Source of the DNA: Flaviramulus sp. BrNp1-15
GTDB taxonomy: Bacteria > Bacteroidota > Bacteroidia > Flavobacteriales > Flavobacteriaceae
Assembly (NCBI RefSeq): GCF_022259695.1
Contig: NZ_CP092099.1
Span: 104,471 to 168,470, forward strand
DNA: 64,000 nucleotides
Direction: 5' to 3'
Shown: positions 34,144 through 43,593 of the stretch, piece by piece
Layout: each line of letters starts with the position of its first letter
Numbering within the stretch: the stretch's first letter is position 1
Translations under genes and position numbers: made by a program
The notes under the pieces: model-generated
What the model saw: the letters and a program-made list of their open reading frames with translations, nothing else
Database searches by the model: none
Told to the model about the DNA's origin: nothing

Positions 34144-37104
34144 TTAGAAGTTAACATTTAAGTGAAAATTAATAAACTTTGATGTTGGGTAAGGAGTTAC
34201 TTCAACATTGTTTGCTAGTACATTATTACCAAAATTAGATACTTCTGGATCATAGCTATTATAATCAAAAATATTAATTAAGTTTCTTCCAGACACACCT
34301 ATTTTAATCATATCTGCATACTTAATTAATCCATCAGGCAAAGTATAAAAAACTCCAATTTCTCTCAACTTTAAATAACCAGCATCTTCAATTACAGGGT
34401 CTGGATTTACAAATGCTTGACTTGCTCTGTAATCTCCATTTGATAGTTGTCCTGACGGGTCTAAACCTGTATCGTTATAATCCCAAGTTGTACCAGCTAA
34501 ATCATACAACAATGTTGTTAAATTAATGTTATCTCCACCTTTTTTCCAATGCCATAAGAATGTAAAATCAATATTCTTATAACTTATTTCGTTAAACCAA
34601 GACATTTGAAAATCTGGTTCTGCATTACCATACACAAAAAAACCATCTCCCTCAGGATCTCTTTGAGATATTTCTTCGGCAGTAAATGCACTAGAATCAT
34701 ATGTACCTACTATTTGGGTAGCGCTCTTGCCTTCTTGAATTAAAAAAGTTCCTAATGAAGCTGCAAAACCTCCAGTTGTAAATGATGGCACATCTAATCT
34801 TGTTACTTCAGATTTGTTCTTCCACCACTTCAAACTCGCATTCCATGAAAAGTCTTTTTTCGCTAAAATGTTTGCATTCAATCCTAACTCTACACCTTTA
34901 TTCTCTAATTCTCCCCCATTCACAACCAATCGCGTAAAACCAGAAGATGTTGGGAATTGAGATTGAATTAATAAATCGTCAATCTTTTTATTATAAAATG
35001 ATATCTCAAAATTTAATCGTCTATCTAAAATACCAAAGTCCAAACCATATTCTAACTCTTGTTGTCGTTCTGGGCCTATATCTGGATTACCTCTCAAATC
35101 TGCTGGACTCAATCCAGATGAACCACCAATAAATTGTGCATTCATAAGTGAAAATCTGTCATTGAAATTTGGAAACCTTCCAGCTTCACCATAAGCAATT
35201 CTTGGTTTAAAATAGTTGATTTCATCTAACGACCAAAAATTAAATTTATGTAAATTAATCGCTAAATTTGCTTTAGGATAGTAGTTCATCTTATTTGCAT
35301 TACCATTATTAGTAGATTTATCACCTCTAATACCAAAAGTACCAATAATTTTATCTTCATAATTTATTTCTTCTTGAAAGAAAAACCCTGCATCTTTCTG
35401 AGGCTGAACAACTTGTTGAGTTGAAACATTTGTTGACTGCCCTAAATTAGTTTGAGAACCATTTAAACCAGTAGCTATTGTAATAACTGTGTTGCGATCA
35501 AAATTTTGAAAGAAGCTACCTATTTGTGATGTAAAGCTTAAACCATTATTTAAATTCAAATTATGAACTAAAAATGCTGATAAGTTGTAATTTGAATTTA
35601 TAGTAGTTCCTGAAATAGAAACACCTCCTAGTGAGCTTGGATCTCTAAAATAGGATAATGATTTTGGAAAAATACTTGTTGTTCTTAAAGTATATTGATC
35701 AAAACCTCCTTCTAAAACCAATTTTAAGCTATTTTTATCTGTAGTTAGGAGTTTAATATTTGTTTTTGCACTTCCAATAAACCGGTTTACTTCTTCCTTG
35801 TTAGTAGTAATTGCGTTGGTTTCTAAAACATTAGAGCCCGCGCCTCCTTGTGGGTATGTTCCATCAACAGGTGATAAATTTTCCCAAGGATAGGTAAAAG
35901 CAAGAGCATATCCTACTGTGCGGTTAGCATTACCATTATTAAAAAACCCACGATCAGATTCAGAATTAATGTAATTAGATGTTACATATAAATCGAACCA
36001 ATCATTAAATTTTTGTCCAATATTTAATCGTACTGAACTTTTAGAATAACCTGTATTATCTACTAAACCAGGCTCATTTCGGTGTGTCATGCCAAAGAAA
36101 TAATCTGATTTCTCATTACCTCCAGATGAGGAAAAACGAGTTGTTGATGAAATTCGAGTATGATCAAAAATTTCAGCTTCATAATCTCTTAAAGTTGGGT
36201 TATTTGGACCTCCTAAAGCTGTAATCTGTGCTTGTGTATAATCTCTTAAGCCAAGTAATTGTGTAGGGCTTCTTACTCCAAGAACTTGTGAAAATGAAAC
36301 CTTAGGCTTTCCTTGTTTTCCACGTTTTGTTGTAATAAGAACTACACCTCCAGCTGCTCTTGATCCATAAATAGCCGCTGCCGATGCTCCTTTAAGTATC
36401 TCTACAGTTTCAATATCTTCTGGATCAATATCTGCTATTCTATTTGAAGCGTCATCTTGGTTAGTAGATGGATTACCTCCTCCAGCAGCTTGACTTACGA
36501 TATTATTACCTAAACCAATTGTTGAATTATCAACATATACTCCATCGACAATAAATAAAGGTTGTTGATCTCCAAAAATAGAAGTAACACCTCTTAAACG
36601 CATGGATAAGCCTCCACCAGGAGCTCCCGAATTTGCTTTAATTTCTGCACCATTAAATTTACCATAAAGTGCAGCATCCAGACCGGATTGAACCGTAATT
36701 CCAGTAAGGTTTTCAGATGAAATAGATGCTACTGCATTAGCTGAATTTGACCTTTTTGTACTTGAAGCCAAACCTGTTATAACAACTTCTTCTAATGCTG
36801 TTGCAGATTCTTGTAATGTAACATTAACTTGACCAGCAGAGTTAACTACTTGCTCTAACGTTTCGAAGCCTAGTGAAGTAAATAATAATGTAACCGGAAA
36901 ATTATTTACATCTAAACTATAATTTCCATCAAAGTCTGATGTAGTTCCAGTCGAAGTTCCTTTAATAATAACACTTGCTCCTCCTAGGGGTAAATTGTTT
37001 GTACCGTCTGTTACTATTCCTGTAACCTTGCCTTGAGCAAAAATTGTTATAGGAAAAAGCAACACAACTAATAAGTACATTTTAAAATGCAATGATTTGC
37101 TCAT
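34144..37104 (-). CDS. SusC/RagA-family TonB-linked outer-membrane protein
   Basis: A 986-residue receptor: signal peptide 1-23 (cut at FAQ), CarboxypepD_reg-like domain at about 25-110 (VTGIVTDGTNNLPLGGASVIIKG), and the TonB box region ALEEVVITG. The plug domain has the SusC signature LRGVTSIFGDQQPLFIVDGV and ILKGASAAAIYGSRAAGGVVLITTKRG. The barrel ends FINFHLNVNF. It pairs with the SusD-like gene that follows. The receptor imports an unknown oligomer (sugar or peptide). The 5' region shares a roughly 45-bp block with that of the receptor gene at 32589. Confidence 0.94.
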   Translation of the reverse strand: MSKSLHFKMYLLVVLLFPITIFAQGKVTGIVTDGTNNLPLGGASVIIKGTSTGTTSDFDGNYSLDVNNFPVTLLFTSLGFETLEQVVNSAGQVNVTLQESATALEEVVITGLASSTKRSNSANAVASISSENLTGITVQSGLDAALYGKFNGAEIKANSGAPGGGLSMRLRGVTSIFGDQQPLFIVDGVYVDNSTIGLGNNIVSQAAGGGNPSTNQDDASNRIADIDPEDIETVEILKGASAAAIYGSRAAGGVVLITTKRGKQGKPKVSFSQVLGVRSPTQLLGLRDYTQAQITALGGPNNPTLRDYEAEIFDHTRISSTTRFSSSGGNEKSDYFFGMTHRNEPGLVDNTGYSKSSVRLNIGQKFNDWFDLYVTSNYINSESDRGFFNNGNANRTVGYALAFTYPWENLSPVDGTYPQGGAGSNVLETNAITTNKEEVNRFIGSAKTNIKLLTTDKNSLKLVLEGGFDQYTLRTTSIFPKSLSYFRDPSSLGGVSISGTTINSNYNLSAFLVHNLNLNNGLSFTSQIGSFFQNFDRNTVITIATGLNGSQTNLGQSTNVSTQQVVQPQKDAGFFFQEEINYEDKIIGTFGIRGDKSTNNGNANKMNYYPKANLAINLHKFNFWSLDEINYFKPRIAYGEAGRFPNFNDRFSLMNAQFIGGSSGLSPADLRGNPDIGPERQQELEYGLDFGILDRRLNFEISFYNKKIDDLLIQSQFPTSSGFTRLVVNGGELENKGVELGLNANILAKKDFSWNASLKWWKNKSEVTRLDVPSFTTGGFAASLGTFLIQEGKSATQIVGTYDSSAFTAEEISQRDPEGDGFFVYGNAEPDFQMSWFNEISYKNIDFTFLWHWKKGGDNINLTTLLYDLAGTTWDYNDTGLDPSGQLSNGDYRASQAFVNPDPVIEDAGYLKLREIGVFYTLPDGLIKYADMIKIGVSGRNLINIFDYNSYDPEVSNFGNNVLANNVEVTPYPTSKFINFHLNVNF

Positions 37105-37375
37105 AATCTTTTAGTTTTGAATTAGTTTAGCTAATATATATATATTATGTGCACAATTTATGAAAATGACTGAAAATATTATGCGTGCATATAATATTTT
37201 AACAATAAAAGGGTTAAAAAATCTAGTAATCAGCAAAATATAAAACAATAAATTATCAACTTGATATTTTAATACGAAAATACATATATTGTATTGTCAC
37301 GCAGTATTATCACCTAATTTAATTATTCAACCTTAAAAAAATAACTATAACAACTCATACTCTGTTGTATTTGAT
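37105..37375. other. Divergent intergenic region between susC-like gene and aspS
   Basis: About 270 bases of very AT-rich sequence. On the susC side, TTTTGAATTAGT (37115-37126) followed by GCTAA and ATAT/ATATTAT blocks is shared with the upstream region of the receptor gene at 32589 (32600-32611). No ORF, hairpin terminator or RNA gene is evident in the rest. Confidence 0.5.
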
Positions 37376-37383
37376 TAAATTTG
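37376..37383 (+). promoter_or_regulatory. -7 box of aspS
   Basis: TAAATTTG matches TAnnTTTG, 17 bases before the aspS ATG. It lies downstream of the TTG at 37365, which therefore is not the start codon. Confidence 0.5.
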
Positions 37384-37400
37384 CACATCAAAATTTTACT

Positions 37401-39155
37401 ATGTACAGAAGTCATAATTGTGGTGAGTTAAGAGCATCACATATTAACACAGAAATTACCCTAGCTGGTTGGGTTCAAAAATCTAGAGATAAAGGGTTTA
37501 TTGTTTGGGTAGATTTACGAGACCGATATGGTATCACGCAGTTGGTATTTGATGAAGAAAGAACTTCTAAAACCTTAATTGAACAAGCACAAAACTTAGG
37601 TAGAGAATTTGTAATTCAAGTTAAAGGAACCGTTATTGAGCGTGCTTCAAAAAATCCAAATATTCCAACGGGAGATGTTGAGATATTGGTATCAGAATTA
37701 AACGTTTTAAATGAGGCTAAACTTCCTCCTTTTACTATTGAAGACAAAACCGATGGTGGCGAAGATTTAAGAATGAAATATCGTTATTTAGATATTCGTC
37801 GTAACCCAGTAAAAAACAGTTTAATTTTTAGACATAAAGTTACTCAAGAAGTTAGAAACTATCTTTCAAGAGAAGGTTTTATTGAGGTAGAAACACCTTA
37901 TTTAATTAAATCTACACCAGAAGGTGCGCGCGATTTTGTTGTTCCTAGTAGAATGAATGCAGGTCAATTTTATGCGCTACCACAATCACCGCAAACTTTT
38001 AAGCAATTGCTTATGGTTGGTGGCATGGATAAATATTTCCAGATTGTAAAATGTTTTAGAGACGAAGATTTACGTGCCGACAGACAACCAGAATTCACAC
38101 AAATAGATTGTGAAATGGCGTTTATAGAGCAAGAAGATATTTTAAACGCTTTTGAAGGTTTAACGCGCCACCTACTTAAAGAAGTTAATGGTGTAGAAAT
38201 AGAGAAATTTCCAAGAATGCTTTATGATGATGCGTTGCGTTTGTACGGAAACGACAAACCAGATATTCGTTTCGGCATGCAATTTGGCGAGTTAAACCAA
38301 GTTGCTCAACACAAAGATTTTGGCGTTTTTAATGACGCTGAATTGGTTGTTGGTATTGCTGTTCCAGGTGGAAATAGTTATACCAGAAAAGAAATAGACA
38401 AACTTGTTGATTGGGTAAAGCGACCTCAAATTGGCGCTTTAGGAATGGTTTACTGTAGATGTAACGACGATGGAAGCTACAAATCTTCGGTAGATAAATT
38501 TTACAACCAAGAAGATTTAGCAAAATGGGCAGAAGTTACAGGAGCAAAACCAGGTGACTTAATCTGTGTGCTTTCTGGAAACACTAATAAAGTTCGCACG
38601 CAGCTAAGTGCATTACGTATGGAATTAGCAGAGCGTTTAGGTTTACGTAAACCTAATGAATTTGCACCACTTTGGGTTATGGATTTCCCACTTTTAGAAT
38701 GGGACGAAGAAACCGAGCGCTACCACGCTATGCACCACCCTTTTACATCACCTAAACCTGGACAGTTAGAATTATTAAAAACAGATCCAGGCGCTGTAAA
38801 AGCAAATGCTTACGATTTAGTTTTAAATGGGAATGAAATTGGTGGTGGTTCAATAAGAATACATGATAAAGAAACCCAAGCTTTAATGTTTGATTATTTA
38901 GGGTTTACACCCGAAGAAGCAAAAGCTCAATTCGGCTTTTTAATGGATGCTTTCCAATATGGCGCACCTCCGCATGGAGGTTTAGCTTTTGGATTAGATA
39001 GATTAGTTGCTATTTTAGGAGGACAAGAAACCATTAGAGATTTTATTGCATTTCCTAAAAACAATGCAGGACGTGATGTTATGATTGATGCGCCTGCTCC
39101 AATTGATGATGATCAACTAACAGAATTAAGTTTAAAACTTAATTTAAAATCATAA
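37401..39155 (+). CDS. aspS: Aspartyl-tRNA synthetase
   Basis: Charges tRNA-Asp. The 584-residue protein is the bacterial long form: anticodon-binding OB fold at about 1-110 ([25 protein letters not shown]), class II core with motif 2 [24 protein letters not shown], the bacterial GAD insertion domain at about 300-420, and motif 3 [16 protein letters not shown]. The start at 37401 matches the family N-terminus and follows the promoter box. It ends just before a strong terminator at 39162-39186. Confidence 0.96.
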   Translation: MYRSHNCGELRASHINTEITLAGWVQKSRDKGFIVWVDLRDRYGITQLVFDEERTSKTLIEQAQNLGREFVIQVKGTVIERASKNPNIPTGDVEILVSELNVLNEAKLPPFTIEDKTDGGEDLRMKYRYLDIRRNPVKNSLIFRHKVTQEVRNYLSREGFIEVETPYLIKSTPEGARDFVVPSRMNAGQFYALPQSPQTFKQLLMVGGMDKYFQIVKCFRDEDLRADRQPEFTQIDCEMAFIEQEDILNAFEGLTRHLLKEVNGVEIEKFPRMLYDDALRLYGNDKPDIRFGMQFGELNQVAQHKDFGVFNDAELVVGIAVPGGNSYTRKEIDKLVDWVKRPQIGALGMVYCRCNDDGSYKSSVDKFYNQEDLAKWAEVTGAKPGDLICVLSGNTNKVRTQLSALRMELAERLGLRKPNEFAPLWVMDFPLLEWDEETERYHAMHHPFTSPKPGQLELLKTDPGAVKANAYDLVLNGNEIGGGSIRIHDKETQALMFDYLGFTPEEAKAQFGFLMDAFQYGAPPHGGLAFGLDRLVAILGGQETIRDFIAFPKNNAGRDVMIDAPAPIDDDQLTELSLKLNLKS

Positions 39156-39161
39156 AAATTA

Positions 39162-39186
39162 AATCCCGCAATTGCGGGATTTTTTA
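39162..39186 (+). terminator. Terminator after aspS
   Basis: AATCCCGCAATTGCGGGATT is a perfect 20-base palindrome followed by TTTTT, 6 bases past the aspS stop. Confidence 0.88.
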
Positions 39187-39199
39187 GTAGTTTTATAGA

Positions 39200-40987
39200 A
39201 TGCCTAATACCTCTAAGAGTCTTTTACGCAAATTCTTAATTTGGAAATATAAACACATTTCTGAAAGGCAATTTGTTTATATTCTTAGTATTCTAGTTGG
39301 TTTTTTAGCAGGTATGGGAACCGTAGTTCTTAAAAACTTAACACACTATATAAGACTTCTTTTTGAGTTAAGCTTTTTCAAAAACTATCAAAACTCACTT
39401 TATTTTATTTTCCCAATAATTGGTCTTTTTTTAGTTTATGTAATTAAACAAACCTGGTTAAAAAAGCATATTGGCCATGGTATATCATCAACATTATATG
39501 CTATTTCAAAATTAAATGGAATCATACCAAGATATAATATTTATGCAGCCTTAATTACGGCACCATTAACAGCAGGTTTTGGTGGTTCTGTTGGGTTACA
39601 AGGACCAGCTGTAAGTGTAGGTTCTGCTTTGGGTTCTAATGCTGCTCGTTTATTTCACATGAATACAAAAACGCGAATGCTGCTAATTGGATGTGCTGCT
39701 GCCGGCGCTATGGCATCTATGTTTAAAGCGCCTATAGCTGCTATTGTATTTGCAATAGAAATATTTAGTTTAGATATAGCATTTACATCATTAGTTCCAC
39801 TCTTATTAGCATCTGTTTCAGCTGTGGTCACATCTTACATGTTTTTAGGAACAGATGTATTATTACGTTTTGAATTAACCGATAAGTTTCAAGTAAATGA
39901 CATTGTTTTTTATATAATTTTAGCTTTAGCAACAGCTTTCGCTTCGGTATATTTTTCAAAAGTGTTTTTTGCCATAACTAACTTTTTTAAACAATTTGAA
40001 AGTAGAGCATTACGATTACTTATTGGTGGATTAGCAATTGGCACAATGTTGTATTTTATTCCGCCACTTTATGGTGAGGGTTATGGTATTATGAATAACC
40101 TTTTAAAAGGAGACCACTTATCTGCTATTGGCACAACACCTTTTGATTTAGATTTGTCTAACATTTGGATAGTCATTGCTCTTTTACTTGGTATTTCTAT
40201 TTTCAAAGCTATTGCGATGACAACTACTTTTGGGGCTGGTGGAGTTGGCGGTGTTTTTATTCCAACACTTGTTATGGGAAGTGCCTTAGGAAATGCTTTT
40301 GCCAAAATAATTAATAATATTGGGTTGGATTTTCATGTATCTGAATCAAATTTCACCCTGATTGGCATGACTGGTTTAATGGCTGGTGTGCTACACGCTC
40401 CTTTAACAGCCATTTTCCTTATTGCTGAAATCACTGGTGGTTACGAACTATTTGTACCTTTAATGATAGTGTCAGCCATTTCATTTACCATTACAAAGTA
40501 TTATGTTTCTCATTCTATCTACACACTTAAACTTGCAGAACGAGGTGAACTCATGACACATGATAAAGACCAAAATGTTTTAATGGTTTTAGATATTGAT
40601 AAGGTGATTGAAACCAACTTCATTGTTTTAAAACCCGAAATGAAACTTGGTGAGATTTTAAAAAATGCCGTTGCTAAATCTTCCAGAAATCATTTTCCAG
40701 TAGTGAATGAAAATCATGAATTTTTAGGAGTTATTCGTTTAGATGATATAAGACATATGATGTTTGACTCTGAACTATATGACACAGTAGATGCTGCAAG
40801 TTTAATGCATGCTGATGCTGGTATTATTGATTATGACGAAGACTCCATGAATGATATCATGGATAAATTTAAAAGCAGTGGCGCGTGGAACCTACCTGTA
40901 ATAAAAAACAAAAAATATTACGGTTACATTTCTAAATCTAAGTTACTAACTGCTTACAGGCAACAACTTATCAACTTTACCAAGTAA
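39200..40987 (+). CDS. ClC-family chloride channel/transporter with CBS domains
   Basis: A 595-residue ClC protein: about 18 membrane-embedded helices (30-455) and a C-terminal CBS pair (about 475-590, VIETNFIVLKPEMKLGEIL and LMHADAGIIDYDEDSM). The selectivity motif that is normally GxEGP reads GSVGLQGP, so the external gating glutamate is replaced by Q134 (codon CAA, 39599-39601). The internal proton-glutamate position (second E of IEE in E. coli ClC) also seems changed, to IEI. By analogy with E148Q mutants this suggests a proton-uncoupled chloride pathway; that is inference. The gene begins 13 bases after the aspS terminator. Confidence 0.9.
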   Translation: MPNTSKSLLRKFLIWKYKHISERQFVYILSILVGFLAGMGTVVLKNLTHYIRLLFELSFFKNYQNSLYFIFPIIGLFLVYVIKQTWLKKHIGHGISSTLYAISKLNGIIPRYNIYAALITAPLTAGFGGSVGLQGPAVSVGSALGSNAARLFHMNTKTRMLLIGCAAAGAMASMFKAPIAAIVFAIEIFSLDIAFTSLVPLLLASVSAVVTSYMFLGTDVLLRFELTDKFQVNDIVFYIILALATAFASVYFSKVFFAITNFFKQFESRALRLLIGGLAIGTMLYFIPPLYGEGYGIMNNLLKGDHLSAIGTTPFDLDLSNIWIVIALLLGISIFKAIAMTTTFGAGGVGGVFIPTLVMGSALGNAFAKIINNIGLDFHVSESNFTLIGMTGLMAGVLHAPLTAIFLIAEITGGYELFVPLMIVSAISFTITKYYVSHSIYTLKLAERGELMTHDKDQNVLMVLDIDKVIETNFIVLKPEMKLGEILKNAVAKSSRNHFPVVNENHEFLGVIRLDDIRHMMFDSELYDTVDAASLMHADAGIIDYDEDSMNDIMDKFKSSGAWNLPVIKNKKYYGYISKSKLLTAYRQQLINFTK

Positions 40988-41013
40988 CCTTAATAAATCA
41001 TTTAGTTTTTAAT

Positions 41014-41250
41014 ATGAAATACTTAATTTTAATATTTACACTTGTTTCTCTTACAAGTATTCTTTTAGGTTTTATACTAGATTTAGAATACTCTCAAAAA
41101 CTAATTGGCTTTGGTGTTGTAGGTCTATTTTTTGTGGTATTCCCTTTATTTTCATACCACCGTTGGAAAGATAAAAATGCTAAAGACTATATGCTAACTA
41201 AAGAAAACTTAGATAAAATGCGTGAGAACCAAAAGAAACATAAGTATTAA
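41014..41250 (+). CDS. Small two-helix membrane protein
   Basis: Function not recognised. A 78-residue protein with two membrane helices (about 3-22 and 32-50), a short loop, and a long basic cytoplasmic tail (HRWKDKNAKDYMLTKENLDKMRENQKKHKY). It starts 26 bases after the ClC stop, probably in the same transcript. Confidence 0.65.
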   Translation: MKYLILIFTLVSLTSILLGFILDLEYSQKLIGFGVVGLFFVVFPLFSYHRWKDKNAKDYMLTKENLDKMRENQKKHKY

Positions 41251-41275
41251 TATTGTAGTAGAATAAATTTATAAG

Positions 41276-41307
41276 ACCCTGAAACAAGTTCAGGGTGACC
41301 GCCGGTC
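41276..41307. repeat. Double inverted repeat between convergent genes
   Basis: ACCCTGAA-ACAAG-TTCAGGGT (41276-41296) is followed at once by GACCG-C-CGGTC (41297-41307). The first arm pair resembles dispersed CCTGAAnnnnnTTCAGG elements of flavobacterial genomes. It lies between convergent genes, touching the tadA stop, and may act as their terminator. Confidence 0.6.
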
Positions 41308-41755
41308 AATTCAAATTTCGCTTTTCAATAAAAAAACGTTTTAATAACTCCGAAGCTTCAGCTTCTAAAACGCCTCCTTTAATAGTTGTTTTTGGATGTA
41401 GCTTTGTTTTCAAATTAATACACCCTCGTTCTTCATCTCTAGCACCATAAACAATATTAGAAATCTGACTCCAATACAGTGCACCTGCACACATTTGGCA
41501 AGGCTCTAAAGTTACATATAAGGTACACTTTTGCAGATATTTACCTCCTAAAAAATTAGCCGCAGCTGTAATAGCTTGCATTTCAGCATGTGCCGTAACA
41601 TCATTTAAGGTTTCTGTTAAATTATGTCCGCGTGCAATAATTTTGTTTTCAACTACAATTACTGCTCCAACCGGTATTTCACCTTTATCAAAAGCAGCTT
41701 CTGCTTCCTGAAGGGCACGTTTCATAAAATAAGTGTCATCAAAAGGTTCTATCAT
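41306..41755 (-). CDS. tadA: tRNA(adenine-34) deaminase
   Basis: Zinc enzyme that converts A34 to inosine in tRNA-Arg(ACG). The 149-residue protein has the cytidine-deaminase-fold motifs: HAEMQAI (H56, catalytic E58) and the zinc cysteines in LEPCQMCAGAL (C86, C89). It also has the TadA-typical DDTYFMKRALQEAEAAFDKGEIPVGAVIV near the N-terminus. A TATTTTTG -7 box lies at 41761-41768, only 6 bases before the ATG. Divergent from dxs. Confidence 0.94.
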   Translation of the reverse strand: MIEPFDDTYFMKRALQEAEAAFDKGEIPVGAVIVVENKIIARGHNLTETLNDVTAHAEMQAITAAANFLGGKYLQKCTLYVTLEPCQMCAGALYWSQISNIVYGARDEERGCINLKTKLHPKTTIKGGVLEAEASELLKRFFIEKRNLN

Positions 41756-41760
41756 GATAG

Positions 41761-41790
41761 CAAAAATACAAATTCATTCTCGTACTTTTG
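41761..41790. promoter_or_regulatory. Divergent -7 boxes of tadA and dxs
   Basis: Minus strand TATTTTTG (41768-41761) serves tadA; plus strand TACTTTTG (41783-41790) serves dxs. Both match TAnnTTTG. They leave leaders of only a few bases, so these transcripts may be leaderless or nearly so. Confidence 0.5.
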
Positions 41791-41791
41791 C

Positions 41792-43555
41792 GTGGTGCAA
41801 AAATCAGTTTTAAAACATATCAATTCTCCAAAAGAACTACGTCTTTTAAACCAGAAAGACTTACCTCAACTTGCAAAAGAATTACGTGAGTTCATTATCA
41901 ATATTGTAGCCACTAAAGAAGGGCATTTAGGAGCTAGCTTGGGTGTTGTAGAGCTAACTATTGCTCTACACTATGTATTTGATACTCCACATGATCAACT
42001 TATTTGGGATGTTGGGCATCAAGCTTATGGACACAAAATTTTAACTGGTAGAAAAGATATTTTCCATACCAATAGACAACTTGGTGGTATTAGCGGCTTT
42101 CCAAAACGTGAGGAAAGTGAGTTTGATGCTTTTGGTGTTGGGCATGCTTCAACATCAATTTCTGCTGCTTTAGGTATGGCCATTGCTTCACATATAAAAG
42201 GTGATACTAAAAAGCAACATATAGCTGTTATTGGAGATGCTAGTATTGCAGGAGGCATGGCTTTTGAAGGTTTAAATCATGCTGGAGTTACCGATGCTAA
42301 CTTACTTATTATTTTAAATGACAATGCTATTGGAATTGATCCAAGCGTTGGTGCTTTAAAACAATATTTAACTAACGTTAAAAAAGGTACTCAAAAACGA
42401 AATAACATAATTAAAGCTTTAAATTTTGATTATTCTGGACCTATTGATGGCCATGATATTGACAAAATTATTTCAGAATTAAACCGGTTGAAAACTGTAA
42501 AAGGCCCAAAATTTTTGCATGTTATTACTACAAAGGGCAAAGGTTTAAAACAAGCCGAAAACGACCAAGTAAAATATCATGCTCCTGGAAAATTTAATGC
42601 TAAAACAGGTGACTTGATTCCCAAACCTGAAACTCAAGAACCACCAAAATATCAGGACGTTTTTGGTCATACAATTATTGAACTTGCGAAAGAAAATAAA
42701 AATATTGTGGGTATAACTCCTGCAATGCCTACCGGAAGTTCTTTAAAACTCATGATGGACGACATACCAGATCGTGCTTTTGATGTTGGTATTGCTGAAC
42801 AGCATGCTGTAACTCTAGCAGCAGGTATGGCAGCACAAGGTTTAATTCCTTTTTGTAATATCTATTCAACGTTTTTACAACGTGCTTACGACCAGATAAT
42901 ACATGATGTAGCCCTACAAAAACTACCTGTTATTTTCTGTTTAGATAGAGCAGGATTAGTTGGTGAAGATGGAGCAACACACCATGGCGTTTTTGATTTA
43001 AGTTATTTAAGAAGCATACCAAATCTTATTGTTTTTGCACCAAGCAATGAAGTGGAATTGCGTAACATCATGTACACCGCTCAATTAGGTTTAAATTTAC
43101 CAATAGCTATTCGTTATCCACGTGGAAGAGGTGTAACTAAAAAATGGAGACAACCTTTCTCTAAAATAGAAATTGGTAAAGGTATACAACTTAAAAAAGG
43201 TAATGACGTTGCTGTTTTAAGTATTGGTTCTATTTGTAACAATGTGAGTGAAGCTATCAAAAATGTAAATATTTCACATTACGATATGCGTTTTGTAAAA
43301 CCTTTAGATGAAAGCTTATTGCATGATATTTTGTCTACTCACGAAACCATAATTACTGTTGAAGACAATAGTATTAAAGGTGGTTTTGGTAGTGCTATTT
43401 TAGAATTCATGGCTACAAACAACTATAGGAATGATGTCCAAACACTTGGTATACCAGATAGGTTTATTGAACATGGAAGTGTAGAGGAGCTACAACAATT
43501 GGTTGGATTGGATGCTGAAAGCTTAAATACATTTTTTAATACATTGTTACTTTAA
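41792..43555 (+). CDS. dxs: 1-deoxy-D-xylulose-5-phosphate synthase
   Basis: Thiamine-diphosphate enzyme of the non-mevalonate isoprenoid pathway (pyruvate + glyceraldehyde-3-phosphate to DXP). Domain I has DVGHQAYGHKILTGR and the ThDP motif GDASIAGGMAFEGLNHAG...NDN; domain II has DVGIAEQHAVTLAAGMAAQG and CLDRAGLVGEDGATHHG. The upstream ATG at 41624 lies inside tadA on the other strand and gives an unrelated N-terminus. The family N-terminus (about HINSPKELRLLNQ) has no ATG, so GTG at 41792 or 41795 is the only plausible start (587 or 586 residues). No terminator is visible before the convergent dNTPase gene. Confidence 0.93.
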   Translation: MVQKSVLKHINSPKELRLLNQKDLPQLAKELREFIINIVATKEGHLGASLGVVELTIALHYVFDTPHDQLIWDVGHQAYGHKILTGRKDIFHTNRQLGGISGFPKREESEFDAFGVGHASTSISAALGMAIASHIKGDTKKQHIAVIGDASIAGGMAFEGLNHAGVTDANLLIILNDNAIGIDPSVGALKQYLTNVKKGTQKRNNIIKALNFDYSGPIDGHDIDKIISELNRLKTVKGPKFLHVITTKGKGLKQAENDQVKYHAPGKFNAKTGDLIPKPETQEPPKYQDVFGHTIIELAKENKNIVGITPAMPTGSSLKLMMDDIPDRAFDVGIAEQHAVTLAAGMAAQGLIPFCNIYSTFLQRAYDQIIHDVALQKLPVIFCLDRAGLVGEDGATHHGVFDLSYLRSIPNLIVFAPSNEVELRNIMYTAQLGLNLPIAIRYPRGRGVTKKWRQPFSKIEIGKGIQLKKGNDVAVLSIGSICNNVSEAIKNVNISHYDMRFVKPLDESLLHDILSTHETIITVEDNSIKGGFGSAILEFMATNNYRNDVQTLGIPDRFIEHGSVEELQQLVGLDAESLNTFFNTLLL

Positions 43556-43593
43556 TTATTTCACATTATAAAAAACGTTCAAAAACCTTCATC

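Noticed and set aside
41624..41791. N-terminal extension of dxs from the ATG at 41624
   Set aside because: It lies wholly antisense to tadA, lacks resemblance to Dxs N-termini and is upstream of the dxs -7 box.
41750..41800. TPP riboswitch before dxs
   Set aside because: Only about 36 bases separate tadA and dxs; there is no room for an aptamer and no THI-box sequence.
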